From the NCBI GenBank assembly GCA_002869225.1, contig PKTG01000097.1, positions 6,179 to 43,449 of the forward strand: DNA of 37,271 nucleotides, given 5' to 3'. Shown one piece after another: positions 17,980-26,282 of this stretch. The stretch is from Candidatus Muiribacterium halophilum (lineage in GTDB: Bacteria > Muiribacteriota > Muiribacteriia > Muiribacteriales > Muiribacteriaceae). How positions within the stretch are numbered: position 1 is the stretch's first letter; each line of letters opens with the position of its first letter. The position numbers were made by a program, and so were the translations under genes. The notes below the pieces were generated by a model. It searched no databases. It saw nothing but the letters and a program-made list of their open reading frames with translations, and was not told where the DNA came from.

Positions 17980-19635
17980 ATGACTATCACATATATTTTT
18001 ATTTTCGCTCTATTACTAATGTTCTTTTTATCAAGATTTCTTGGTAAAGCTAATCTTCTTGTACTTCCATATTTTTTTATATGTATTGGCTTAATAACAT
18101 ATATGTATGAATTTAAAGACTTTTTACTTCCAGTACTTCTAGGTAGTATATTTTTCTTTTCGCTTGGAGTAGTTGTAAAAAGATATCATATTGATACTTT
18201 TCTGGAGATTCTCTTTCAGGTTCTGATAATCTCTTCGATTGTGTTTTTAGGGATGAAGATCTATTTTATCAGAAAACTTACTGGTGGCTTTTATTATTTT
18301 ACTGAGATAAGAGCTATTCTTTTTACCTTTTTCTGGATATTTATAAATATGAATGTGATGAAATTTATAAGAAAGACAGGTGAGCTTTTTCTTGGAATAG
18401 GTGTTTGTATAGTCATGGCTCTTTATATGCTTATTATAAATCAGAACATGCCAGTTGAGATAATGCTTTTTGCTCAATCTGTATTTTTTATATATTTATG
18501 GCTTCTTCTTTATAAGCTTATTTACAGGGAGAGTCTTTTTGATGATTCTATCTTTTACTTTCTATCTTTTTTAACGGTTAGTCTTTCTATTGTAGGAACA
18601 GCAAAAAGCGTAATGATATTTTCGGTTATCATTCCTGCTTTTATTGTTGGTATACCTTTGCTTTTCTTATTGTTTATGACAATACTTTCGTTTATTCGTT
18701 TTCAAAAAGGTGTAAGAGACCGTTTTTCATGGAAATTTTCTTATAACAGGATGATATTTTTCCTTTACCTGATCACTTTCTATGTTACCATACCTGTAAT
18801 ACTCTATTTTTCCAGAATAAGTATCGCAAAAAATGTTATAGTAAGTCTCCTTAGTTTTTCTATACTTTATCTTATTGGAAGGTCAGTCTTTTTTGGAGAA
18901 AAAAGATCCAAAGTCAAAAAAGCCATCTTTGGTGTTGATATAAAACCGGCTAGTCGAATCAAACTATTAAAAAGTGTTCATAACGTAATAAAGGGAAACG
19001 TACAAAACTATATCGTTACCCTTAATGCTTTGATGTTATACGAGGCTAAACAGGATGATTTTTATAGGGTTGTATTAAATTCTGCTGATTTTCAGACAGT
19101 AGACGGTGTTGGTGTATTATGGGCCATGGATTTTTTAGGTTATGAGAATATGGAGAAGGTTACAGGAATAGATTTTGTGAAAGATCTTGCCAGGCTATCT
19201 GCAAAATACGGTTATGGAATGTTTATGCTTGGAGCAGAACAGGACGTAGTTGAAACTGCTGCTAAAAACATGAAAAGAGATTTTGAAGGTGTAGTTATAA
19301 GTGGAGTAAGAAATGGGTATTTTGATTCAGAAAATGAATCAGAAGTAATTGAAAAGATAAATAGTTCAGGTGCAAAGATACTTCTTGTTGGAATGGGTGT
19401 ACCAAGGCAGGAAAAATGGATATTCTATAATCTTCATAAACTACCAAATGTAAGGATAGCTATTGGAGTTGGTGGAACGTTTGATGTATTATCCGGTAAA
19501 GTTAAAAGAGCACCAGGGTTGTTTCAGAAGGTTGGGCTTGAGTGGCTTTATAGAACGCTTAAAGAGCCAACAAGGTTTAGTAGAATACTAAAGCTACCAG
19601 CATTCGTCCTAAACGTCTTTAGAGAATACTTATAA
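17980..19635 (+). CDS. WecG/TagA/CpsF glycosyltransferase fused to a degenerate WecA-like membrane domain
   Basis: Residues about 318-551 are a complete WecG/TagA/CpsF glycosyltransferase (VTLNALMLYEAKQD, VDGVGVLWAMDFLG, GMFMLGAEQDVVE, LLVGMGVPRQEKW, GVGGTFDVLSGKVKRAPG, GLEWLYRTLKEPTR), which adds the second sugar to the lipid-linked carrier. Residues 1-315 contain about ten hydrophobic helices. Their pattern follows the MraY/WecA fold, but the acidic active-site motifs are absent: the DD position reads VVVKRYH, the NxxNxxDG position reads FINMNVMKF, and the VPxxD segment reads VGIPLLFLLF. I infer a catalytically dead transferase half. Normal WecG is about 240 residues. It is the last gene of the long run from gcvH; a heptamer repeat array begins six bases after its stop. 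Confidence 0.85.
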   Translation: MTITYIFIFALLLMFFLSRFLGKANLLVLPYFFICIGLITYMYEFKDFLLPVLLGSIFFFSLGVVVKRYHIDTFLEILFQVLIISSIVFLGMKIYFIRKLTGGFYYFTEIRAILFTFFWIFINMNVMKFIRKTGELFLGIGVCIVMALYMLIINQNMPVEIMLFAQSVFFIYLWLLLYKLIYRESLFDDSIFYFLSFLTVSLSIVGTAKSVMIFSVIIPAFIVGIPLLFLLFMTILSFIRFQKGVRDRFSWKFSYNRMIFFLYLITFYVTIPVILYFSRISIAKNVIVSLLSFSILYLIGRSVFFGEKRSKVKKAIFGVDIKPASRIKLLKSVHNVIKGNVQNYIVTLNALMLYEAKQDDFYRVVLNSADFQTVDGVGVLWAMDFLGYENMEKVTGIDFVKDLARLSAKYGYGMFMLGAEQDVVETAAKNMKRDFEGVVISGVRNGYFDSENESEVIEKINSSGAKILLVGMGVPRQEKWIFYNLHKLPNVRIAIGVGGTFDVLSGKVKRAPGLFQKVGLEWLYRTLKEPTRFSRILKLPAFVLNVFREYL

Positions 19636-19640
19636 TAACC

Positions 19641-19772
19641 GTAATGCGTAAAGCGTGATGGATAATGCGAAAAAACACGATATTTCGATAAACGATTTTA
19701 CGAAAAGTCGTTGAGTCGATAAATCGATAAGTCGGTTTTTTAATGATTCGTGAAAATGGGCTGTATTTTCAC
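19641..19772 (+). repeat. Second heptamer array and inverted repeats after the WecG gene
   Basis: GTAATGC, GTAAAGC, GTGATGG and ATAATGC follow one another at 19641-19668; the first 16 bases match 4042-4057. They are followed by TCGATAA-type repeats with 8-base spacing (to about 19733) ending in a T6 run, and by the perfect 8-bp inverted repeat GTGAAAAT (19750-19757)/ATTTTCAC (19765-19772). Any of these could act as a terminator; none is a classical one. Confidence 0.6.
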
Positions 19773-19875
19773 AGTCACAAGAATCTAAAAATCCTTTAAA
19801 AACCTTAGATATATGTTTTAATTTTCAAAGAATCTGTTTTATACTCCGCAGGTCCAGCTCCCTGCAATGTGCAAC

Positions 19876-20010
19876 TCAAAATTCCCAAGTGTAACAGAAC
19901 CAGAATTTTGATTTCCAATTTATGCCGCCACCCACTGAGAAATATTCTACATCTATACAAATATTATCCTTTATCAATATGTTTGATTTTAATATGAATT
20001 CAAGTAGAAT
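19876..20010 (-). pseudogene. C-terminal remnant of an outer-membrane beta-barrel protein
   Basis: A 44-codon minus-strand fragment with no start codon of its own. It reads through EYFSVGGGINWKSKFWF and finishes in YTWEF followed by TGA. Alternating aromatic residues and a terminal Phe are the standard C-terminal signal of outer-membrane barrel proteins. Upstream the frame is closed by TAA at 20011-20013, where the promoter and start of the plus-strand secreted-protein gene lie, so the rest of the gene is gone. The fragment is short, so the call is tentative. Confidence 0.35.
19983..20010 (+). promoter_or_regulatory. Putative promoter of the 20017 gene, leaderless spacing
   Basis: TTGATT (19983-19988), a 16-base spacer, and TAGAAT (20005-20010) are followed by exactly six bases before the ATG at 20017. 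Transcription would start on or next to the A of the ATG, and no ribosome site is visible. Confidence 0.5.
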
Positions 20011-20016
20011 TTAATT

Positions 20017-20838
20017 ATGAAAAAAATTCTCATCCTATTAATCATAATTTTTGTAATTAGTTTTATTCAATATCAATATGTAAATTCCGAAGATGATGAA
20101 TATTACAAAAATAGAATAAAAGACTTGTTAATTGAAATGGAATTAGTTGAAAATACAGAAAATATACTAAAAATAGATAAAAAAATTTTATTATAAAAAA
20201 GCATTAAGTTTGTATCTAACTTCATAAATAAGAATCAATCTTATTCGGCAGAGTTTGGTTTTAATAAAAAAGATAAAACAATAGTCTCGTTTTCTTCAGA
20301 TTATGAATTTTTAAAAGAAAAAACTAAAGTAAAAGACTCATTAGTATCGTTAAGTAAATATATATTAAGCACCTTAAGAAATGATTTTAAACTGTTTTTA
20401 GATCAAATCGAGTTTATAGAAGAAAATAATTATTTTTCAATTGTATTAATGAAAAATATTAATGGATTCCAGGTTTTATATGGCAAAAGAGTAGAGATCA
20501 CACTTGTTGATAAAGGAAGAATAGTTAGTTTAAATATTTTTGACGATGAAATGAAAATAAATAAACCAACGATGATAAAAAGAGAATTAGCGTTTGAAAA
20601 AATCAAGAGAAATCTTTTAGAAAAAAATGATATCGATGACTTTCAATTTGAAGATAAATACAAAGAATATACAGAATTTTTTTACATGGATATTTCCAGA
20701 CCTATATTTTTAAAAGTTAATGATATTATCAATGAATATAGATTATACTGGGTGTTTCCCGCTTTTTTTAAAGATAATAAAAAGGAAATAAAGATTTTTT
20801 TATATGATATAGAAAAAGGAATTATTTTAGAATATTAA
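20017..20838 (+). CDS. Exported protein of unknown function with an in-frame TAA
   Basis: The frame starts MKKILILLIIIFVISFIQYQ, a signal peptide or membrane anchor, and continues as a charged, Lys/Asn/Ile-rich protein of 273 codons to the TAA at 20836-20838. It is interrupted by one TAA at 20194-20196 (codon 60, between ATTTTATTA and AAAAGC), with no frameshift. The part after the stop (GFQVLYGKRVEITLVDKGRI, EYRLYWVFPAFF) looks like the YcdB/PepSY-type beta-alpha pattern of secreted proteins, but I would not assign a family. Codon use differs from neighbours: TTA and CAA dominate over the local CTT and CAG, suggesting acquisition from elsewhere. An internal ATG at 20449 would give only the last 129 residues. 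Confidence 0.6.
20194..20196 (+). other. In-frame TAA inside the 20017 gene
   Basis: TAA codon 60 of a 273-codon frame that otherwise runs from a signal peptide to a natural stop. Upstream codons are TTA TTA, downstream AAA AGC. Confidence 0.8.
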
Positions 20839-20849
20839 ATATAAATCTA

Positions 20850-21219
20850 GGGTGTGGGCGCGTGACATTTGACATTTTATATTCGCTGCTTCCTATTATG
20901 CAATTTTACTGATAATTAAAAAGTCGTTCGAAAAAATGTAAGAAAACACAAAAAGTCCTTCGAAAAATGCAAATTTTATTAATAAAATTTCAACATTTTG
21001 CAATATCTTTTTAATTTGATAAGAGAAAAAAGAAGTTATGAAGAATTTTACAATTTGGCAAGTGAAATTCGACAAAGGTCTAGCCAATAGTTAATTCAAG
21101 GAGAATCGCTTTGAAATAACAGCGAAGTGAAGGATTGAATCCTAATATCTAAAGGCTAAAAGAGTTTCTAAAACTATTACTGAAAAACAAGGTTTGTCAA
21201 ATGTCACGCTCCGACACCC
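20850..21219. mobile_element. 370-bp MITE-like element with 25-bp terminal inverted repeats
   Basis: The left end (20850-20874) and the reverse complement of the right end (21195-21219) match at 23 of 25 positions, both beginning GGGTGT and sharing GCGTGACATTTGACA at the inner side. No transposase is inside. The interior holds a perfect 20-bp palindrome (20971-20990), two near-identical 20-base direct repeats (20918-20938 and 20950-20969) and otherwise AT-rich DNA. It lies between two convergent genes, 11 bases after one stop and 15 bases from the other. I see no clear target duplication. I infer a non-autonomous transposon mobilised by an insertion sequence elsewhere in the genome. Confidence 0.75.
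20971..20990. repeat. Perfect 20-bp palindrome inside the MITE-like element
   Basis: AAATTTTATTAATAAAATTT is its own reverse complement. It is flanked by AAAATGC on the left and CATTTTGC on the right, extending the dyad imperfectly. It may be an internal structural element or the junction of a shortened transposon. Confidence 0.7.
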
Positions 21220-21234
21220 TTTATAACGACACCC

Positions 21235-21930
21235 CTATAAAATCAAAGGTACGAAGCGGAAAAGATCTTTTGATTTTGTGATAATTAACTCATTATCTTT
21301 TTTCTTAATGAAATACATTGGACCCTCTCTTTGTGGACAAATAAGCTTACCGTTTTCGGTAAGTCTATTAAAGGCGAATTCTTTTAATATCTCCAGCTTA
21401 TCTTCTTCTATTCCTGCTGTTATTATTATTCTGTCAAAAAAAGGCATATCATCAAAATCTTCTGAAAAAATATTTCCTGTGATGAATTCAATATTTTCAT
21501 ATCTATGTCTTTGCTGAGAATGCTTCATGAGGTTTTCAACATTATTTTTAGCTTTATGGGTCAAATCAGGTATTACTTCAAAAGAGTAGACTTGACCAGG
21601 ATCTACAAGATACGAAAGAAGAGCTGCGTTCCATCCGCTACCGCTACCTATTTCAAGAACTGTCATTCCTGATTCTATTGGATGTTTTAGAAGCATATAC
21701 ACAACAGTAGAAGGCTGACTAATCGTTTGTCCATGTTCAATCGGTAGAGCAGTATCCAGATATTCAAATCCAGGTTTATCTAAAAAAAATCTTCTATCGG
21801 TCTCTCTGATAGCTTCGATTATTCTATGGAAGTATTTCTGATGTTCTTTATCTCTTATAAGGTATACCGAGTTTCTTTTGATAGTATCCATTAAAGTATC
21901 AAGTGTAGGTGATTGATTAAATAGGACCAT
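21235..21930 (-). CDS. pcm: Protein-L-isoaspartate O-methyltransferase
   Basis: SAM-dependent repair enzyme that methylates isoaspartyl residues in damaged proteins. Residues 60-75 (ALPIEHGQTISQPSTV) carry the family signature GQTISQP, and VLEIGSGSGWNAALLSYL (from 91) is the SAM-binding motif I; DRIIITAGIE and RLTENGKLICPQREG follow. 231 residues is normal. The start at 21930 has no ribosome site but has a TATAAT exactly six bases upstream, which suggests a leaderless mRNA; an internal Met at residue 14 is the alternative. It ends in TAG, 15 bases from the right end of the MITE-like element. Placed beside the chaperonin operon, it fits a protein-quality theme. Confidence 0.92.
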   Translation of the reverse strand: MVLFNQSPTLDTLMDTIKRNSVYLIRDKEHQKYFHRIIEAIRETDRRFFLDKPGFEYLDTALPIEHGQTISQPSTVVYMLLKHPIESGMTVLEIGSGSGWNAALLSYLVDPGQVYSFEVIPDLTHKAKNNVENLMKHSQQRHRYENIEFITGNIFSEDFDDMPFFDRIIITAGIEEDKLEILKEFAFNRLTENGKLICPQREGPMYFIKKKDNELIITKSKDLFRFVPLIL

Positions 21931-21936
21931 AATATG

Positions 21937-21942
21937 ATTATA
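21937..21942 (-). promoter_or_regulatory. -10 element of pcm at leaderless spacing
   Basis: On the minus strand TATAAT is followed by six bases (CATATT) and then the ATG. A weak TAGACT lies 18 bases further upstream, overlapping the first hairpin repeat, so the repeat may have supplied part of the promoter. Confidence 0.45.
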
Positions 21943-21956
21943 TCAATAATCATGTA

Positions 21957-22150
21957 AGCGAGTCTAATGACTCTAGTAAGCAGTATTAAAATACTTAGTA
22001 AACAGAGCTTCAAAGCTCTTAGTTAGTTGAAAAATATTAAATTAGACCGAAGGTCACTTACTAACGAATTTAAAGAGTGCTTACAAGAACCGAAGGTTAG
22101 CTTACAAGGAATGAAAAAAGTCCGCTTACACAAAGTAGGAACCGGTGACC
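21957..22150. repeat. Cluster of short hairpin repeats with a conserved TTAGTAAGC-type linker
   Basis: At least five small inverted repeats stand in a row, each with different arms but the same linker: GAGTC-TAAT-GACTC (21960-21973), AGTAT-TAAA-ATACT (21982-21995), AGAGCTT-CA-AAGCTCT (22004-22019), GACC-GAA-GGTC (22045-22055), AACC-GAA-GGTT (22088-22098). The first three are followed by TAGTAAGC/TAGTAAAC/TAGTTAG; the later ones are preceded or followed by the reverse form (CTTACTAAC, GCTTACAA). The first unit is 23 bases identical to 4224-4246. This fills most of the pcm-groES gap; no gene lies in it. Confidence 0.7.
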
Positions 22151-22206
22151 TGAGCCTTGAAAAATCGCTTAAAAATCAACAATAGAAACAAAAACACTTA
22201 AAAAAC

Positions 22207-22234
22207 TTGAATTTTTACTTTAATTTTTTACAAT
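22207..22234 (+). promoter_or_regulatory. Promoter of groES-groEL
   Basis: TTGAAT (22207-22212), 16-base spacer, TACAAT (22229-22234). The predicted start falls at about 22241, at the left edge of the CIRCE-like operator, so repressor binding would block initiation or early elongation. Confidence 0.6.
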
Positions 22235-22238
22235 GGTA

Positions 22239-22265
22239 TTAGCAGCTGGTGTAAACGGCTGCTAA
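22239..22265 (+). promoter_or_regulatory. CIRCE-like HrcA operator with altered arms
   Basis: TTAGCAGCT, nine bases, GGCTGCTAA. Canonical CIRCE is TTAGCACTC-N9-GAGTGCTAA; the 9-9-9 geometry and outer TTAGCA/TGCTAA are kept, while the inner three bases of both arms differ, in mirror-image fashion at two of the three positions. It lies at the groES transcription start and hrcA is encoded just downstream of groEL, so HrcA autoregulation of the chaperonin operon is likely. Confidence 0.75.
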
Positions 22266-22310
22266 TAAATGAAATCAAAAAACAAAGAATAAAAAACAGG
22301 AGGAACAAAA

Positions 22311-22604
22311 ATGGCAAATCTCAAGCCTCTAAGTAACAAAGTAATCGTGGAAGTGAAGACTCCAGAAGAAAAGACTAAAAGCGGGATCGTACTTCCAGAC
22401 ACAGCATCAAAAGACAGACCTCAGGAAGGTAAAGTAATATCTGTAGGTCCTGGAAAGACTCTTGATAACGGAAACGTTGCAAAGATGCAGGTCAAAAAAG
22501 GCGACAAAATAATATTTTCAAAATACTCAGGAACTGAAGTAAAACTTGATGAAAAAGAATATCTTATACTTTCAGAAACTGATATTCTAGCGATCGTTAA
22601 ATAA
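22311..22604 (+). CDS. groES: Co-chaperonin GroES
   Basis: The 97-residue lid of the GroEL chamber. [45 protein letters not shown] covers the N-terminal strand and the mobile loop (about 17-33) that docks on Gro[30 protein letters not shown]-type core follows. The start is set by AGGAGGAACAAAA before the ATG. Thirty-six bases separate it from groEL, and the pair is controlled by the CIRCE-like site upstream. Confidence 0.97.
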   Translation: MANLKPLSNKVIVEVKTPEEKTKSGIVLPDTASKDRPQEGKVISVGPGKTLDNGNVAKMQVKKGDKIIFSKYSGTEVKLDEKEYLILSETDILAIVK

Positions 22605-22640
22605 TTAAAGGGATAAACAATACAAGGAGGAAATACTTAA

Positions 22641-24284
<1,644 letters not shown>

Positions 24285-24295
24285 GACAAATTATC

Positions 24296-24327
24296 AAAGG
24301 CGACAGCTACATGCTGTCGCCTTTTTT
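24296..24327 (+). terminator. Rho-independent terminator after groEL
   Basis: AAAGGCGACAGC and GCTGTCGCCTTT pair around a TACAT loop and run into a T6 tract. This is the strongest terminator in the window. hrcA begins ten bases later, so hrcA is transcribed either by readthrough or from a promoter within this short gap, keeping repressor levels below chaperonin levels. Confidence 0.92.
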
Positions 24328-24336
24328 GTATAAGGT

Positions 24337-25413
24337 ATGAAAATGAAAAAGCTTACAGATAGAAAAAAAATAATATTATCCAGTCTTATTCAGGAGTACA
24401 TAAAAACAGGTGATCCTGTATCTTCAAGGTCAGTTACAAAGAACGATAATGTCAGCTGTTCTTCCGCTACGGTAAGAAACGAACTTTCTGAACTTGAGGA
24501 TATGGGTTTACTTGAAAAGTCCCATTCATTTTCAGGTAGACTTCCTTCAGATGTTGGTTATAGATTTTTTGTTGATAATCTAATGGATAGTGTGGTTGAC
24601 CTATCCTTAAATGAAAAGGAGAGAATATCTTCTATTTACTCTTTAAGGAATTTAAACTCATCCAGATCTACTATGCTTAAGGATATATTTCTTTATGGTG
24701 TAAATGTACTAAATAATCTATGTGATCAGGCGGCTTTTATTTGTGAAGCAAGAAGCATTGAAAAGTCTGTTAAAGCTATTAAGATAATAAAGGTGTCTTC
24801 TCTTGTTTATACAGTTATCTTTCATCATGATAATAACGTAATCGAAAACAAATTATGGTTTCCTACAAATTTGATCACAGATGAAGGTCTGGAAACAATG
24901 AACAACGTGCTTCAGGATATAACATCAAAAGGATTTAAAGACCTTTCAAATGATGTAAAGAATTATTTTCAAAAGAATAAAGGTCTAAACCATCTTAGAG
25001 AAGGTATTATAGAGATAGTCGAACTCGTTCTTGATGGAGGTCGTGAATCGAATATTGATGATACTCTTTATATAGAAGGTATATCAAAACTTATTCAAAA
25101 GCCTGAGTTTGCATCTATGGAAAAAATCAGGTCGATAATACAGCTTTTTGAAAGTAAAGAACTTTTGAATCGTGAGATAAAAAAACTTCTTATTTTGAAA
25201 AAGATGAATATAAAGATAGGTTCAGAACTTGGAGTTGATGATCTTAATGACTTCTCGCTTATTAGTATACCTTATAGTGCTGGAGAAGATAAAAAAGGTG
25301 TCATAGGTATAATTGGTACAAAAAGGATGCAGTATGAGAGAATCGTTAAAATAGTTCGTGAGACTGCTGAAAAATTATCTAGTTTGCTAGTTGGGATCGA
25401 TCTTGATCTATGA
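24337..25413 (+). CDS. hrcA: Heat-inducible transcription repressor HrcA
   Basis: HrcA binds CIRCE and needs GroEL to fold into its active form, which makes it a heat sensor. The N-terminal winged helix is clear (LTDRKKIILSSLIQEYIKTGDPVSSRSV then CSSATVRNELSELEDMGLLEKSHSFSGRLPSDVGYRFFVD, about residues 5-77). The remainder is the GAF-like regulatory domain; ISIPYSAGEDKKGVIGIIGTKRMQYERIV near the end is typical. 358 residues, normal. Two in-frame ATGs (24337 and 24343) are possible starts; AAGG precedes the first. It overlaps the DnaJ-like gene by 4 bases (ATGA). Confidence 0.94.
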   Translation: MKMKKLTDRKKIILSSLIQEYIKTGDPVSSRSVTKNDNVSCSSATVRNELSELEDMGLLEKSHSFSGRLPSDVGYRFFVDNLMDSVVDLSLNEKERISSIYSLRNLNSSRSTMLKDIFLYGVNVLNNLCDQAAFICEARSIEKSVKAIKIIKVSSLVYTVIFHHDNNVIENKLWFPTNLITDEGLETMNNVLQDITSKGFKDLSNDVKNYFQKNKGLNHLREGIIEIVELVLDGGRESNIDDTLYIEGISKLIQKPEFASMEKIRSIIQLFESKELLNREIKKLLILKKMNIKIGSELGVDDLNDFSLISIPYSAGEDKKGVIGIIGTKRMQYERIVKIVRETAEKLSSLLVGIDLDL

Positions 25414-26012
25414 TAAAAAAAGCTTTTAAAGATCTCGGACTTGATCCATCAGCAAGTCTGGATGAAATAAAAAAGAAATATAGAAAACTTATGTTTAGAT
25501 TCCATCCGGATATCAATCCGAATGCAAATATAGAGACTTTTCATAAGATAACAGAATCCTATAATACATTAAGAGATTTTAAGGAAGGAAAACTTAGTCC
25601 CCTTTCGGATCTGAGACGTTCCTATGTGCATCTTATTAGAAAACTTGTTCCAGATGTATATGTGAGGATGTCTAAAGAGAATTTTAATAATGCAGATATA
25701 TTAAAATTTGATATTAACATCTATTGTGATAATTGTATTAGAGATTCGAAGATCCCATGCTTTAAATGTATGAAGAAAGGGTATTTGGATTTTAAAGTTG
25801 GAAAAGTAGTAAGAAAAAGAGAGTGTTCTAATTGTGCTGGACGAGGATTTTTATGGGAATGTGATAGATGTGGAGGTAAGGGGTTTTATAAAAAAAGTAT
25901 CGAGCTATCAAAAAATAAAGCTTTTAAAATAAAAGATGATCTTTATTTGTTAAAGGAAACTGGTAATGAATATAAAGGACATCGTTCTGATGTTTATATA
26001 ATTTTGTTATGA
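25410..26012 (+). CDS. Short DnaJ-like protein: J domain plus zinc-finger remnant
   Basis: J domain at residues 1-58 with the HPD motif at 32-34 (FRFHPDINPN), which stimulates DnaK ATPase. It lacks the Gly/Phe linker. Eight cysteines follow in four CxxC pairs (106-109, 117-120, 139-142, 151-154), the second two with the CxxCxGxG shape of the DnaJ zinc finger, the first two degenerate. The protein then ends at residue 200, so the two C-terminal substrate-binding domains and dimerisation helix of standard DnaJ (about 370 residues) are reduced to about 40 residues ending in HRSDVYIILL, which resembles the last strand of C-terminal domain 1. It is coupled to hrcA. Neither grpE nor dnaK is in the window. 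Confidence 0.85.
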   Translation: MIKKAFKDLGLDPSASLDEIKKKYRKLMFRFHPDINPNANIETFHKITESYNTLRDFKEGKLSPLSDLRRSYVHLIRKLVPDVYVRMSKENFNNADILKFDINIYCDNCIRDSKIPCFKCMKKGYLDFKVGKVVRKRECSNCAGRGFLWECDRCGGKGFYKKSIELSKNKAFKIKDDLYLLKETGNEYKGHRSDVYIILL

Positions 26013-26034
26013 CGTTAAGACGTTAGTGCGTTAA
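26011..26034 (+). repeat. 8-bp repeat array after the DnaJ-like gene
   Basis: GACGTTAA, GACGTTAG, TGCGTTAA in tandem, beginning within the stop codon of the DnaJ-like gene. It resembles in style the heptamer arrays that follow gcvT and the WecG fusion gene. Confidence 0.55.
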
Positions 26035-26046
26035 TCTAATAATGAT

Positions 26047-26172
26047 TCAATCTTTGTTTATTACTCTTTTTTCAATAATTCCATCAATTATAAAAAAAAT
26101 AGTATTTACAGCTGAGACCGCTGCAAACAACAGTAAAAATAATGATAATACAATTGTCATAAAAATATTCAT
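26047..26172 (-). CDS. Small single-span membrane protein (41 aa)
   Basis: A short frame on the minus strand reads MNIFMTIVLSLFLLFAAVSA and on through VNTIFFIIDGIIEKRVINKD to TGA. It has one strongly hydrophobic helix (residues 3-28) and a charged C-terminal tail. A ribosome site (TGAGGTAG) lies just before the ATG and TATAGT/TATAAA about 20 bases upstream. It fills the otherwise empty 270-bp gap before the cyclase gene. No family recognised. Confidence 0.5.
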   Translation of the reverse strand: MNIFMTIVLSLFLLLFAAVSAVNTIFFIIDGIIEKRVINKD

Positions 26173-26248
26173 CTATCTACCTCATTGTTTTTATACTATA
26201 TTTTTCGAAAAAAAACACTTTTTACATTAAAAAAATTTTGTACCGGTT

Positions 26249-26276
26249 TTGAGTTTTGAGTTTTTTTTGATAAAAT
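26249..26276 (+). promoter_or_regulatory. Promoter of the CHASE2 cyclase gene, leaderless spacing
   Basis: TTGAGT (26249-26254), 16-base spacer, TAAAAT (26271-26276), then exactly six bases to the ATG at 26283. No ribosome site is present. The gene begins ATGATG. Confidence 0.5.
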
Positions 26277-26282
26277 ATCTCG

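Noticed and set aside
20896-21087. 63-residue minus-strand frame inside the MITE-like element
   Set aside because: AT-rich and spans the palindrome and direct repeats; no start signal and no transposase similarity.
21957-22150. CRISPR array
   Set aside because: Units are short, each is a different hairpin, the constant part is only about 8 bases and changes orientation, and no cas genes are near.
26042-26230. 62-residue plus-strand frame before the cyclase gene
   Set aside because: No ribosome site and no family-like sequence; the opposite strand holds a better supported 41-residue membrane protein.
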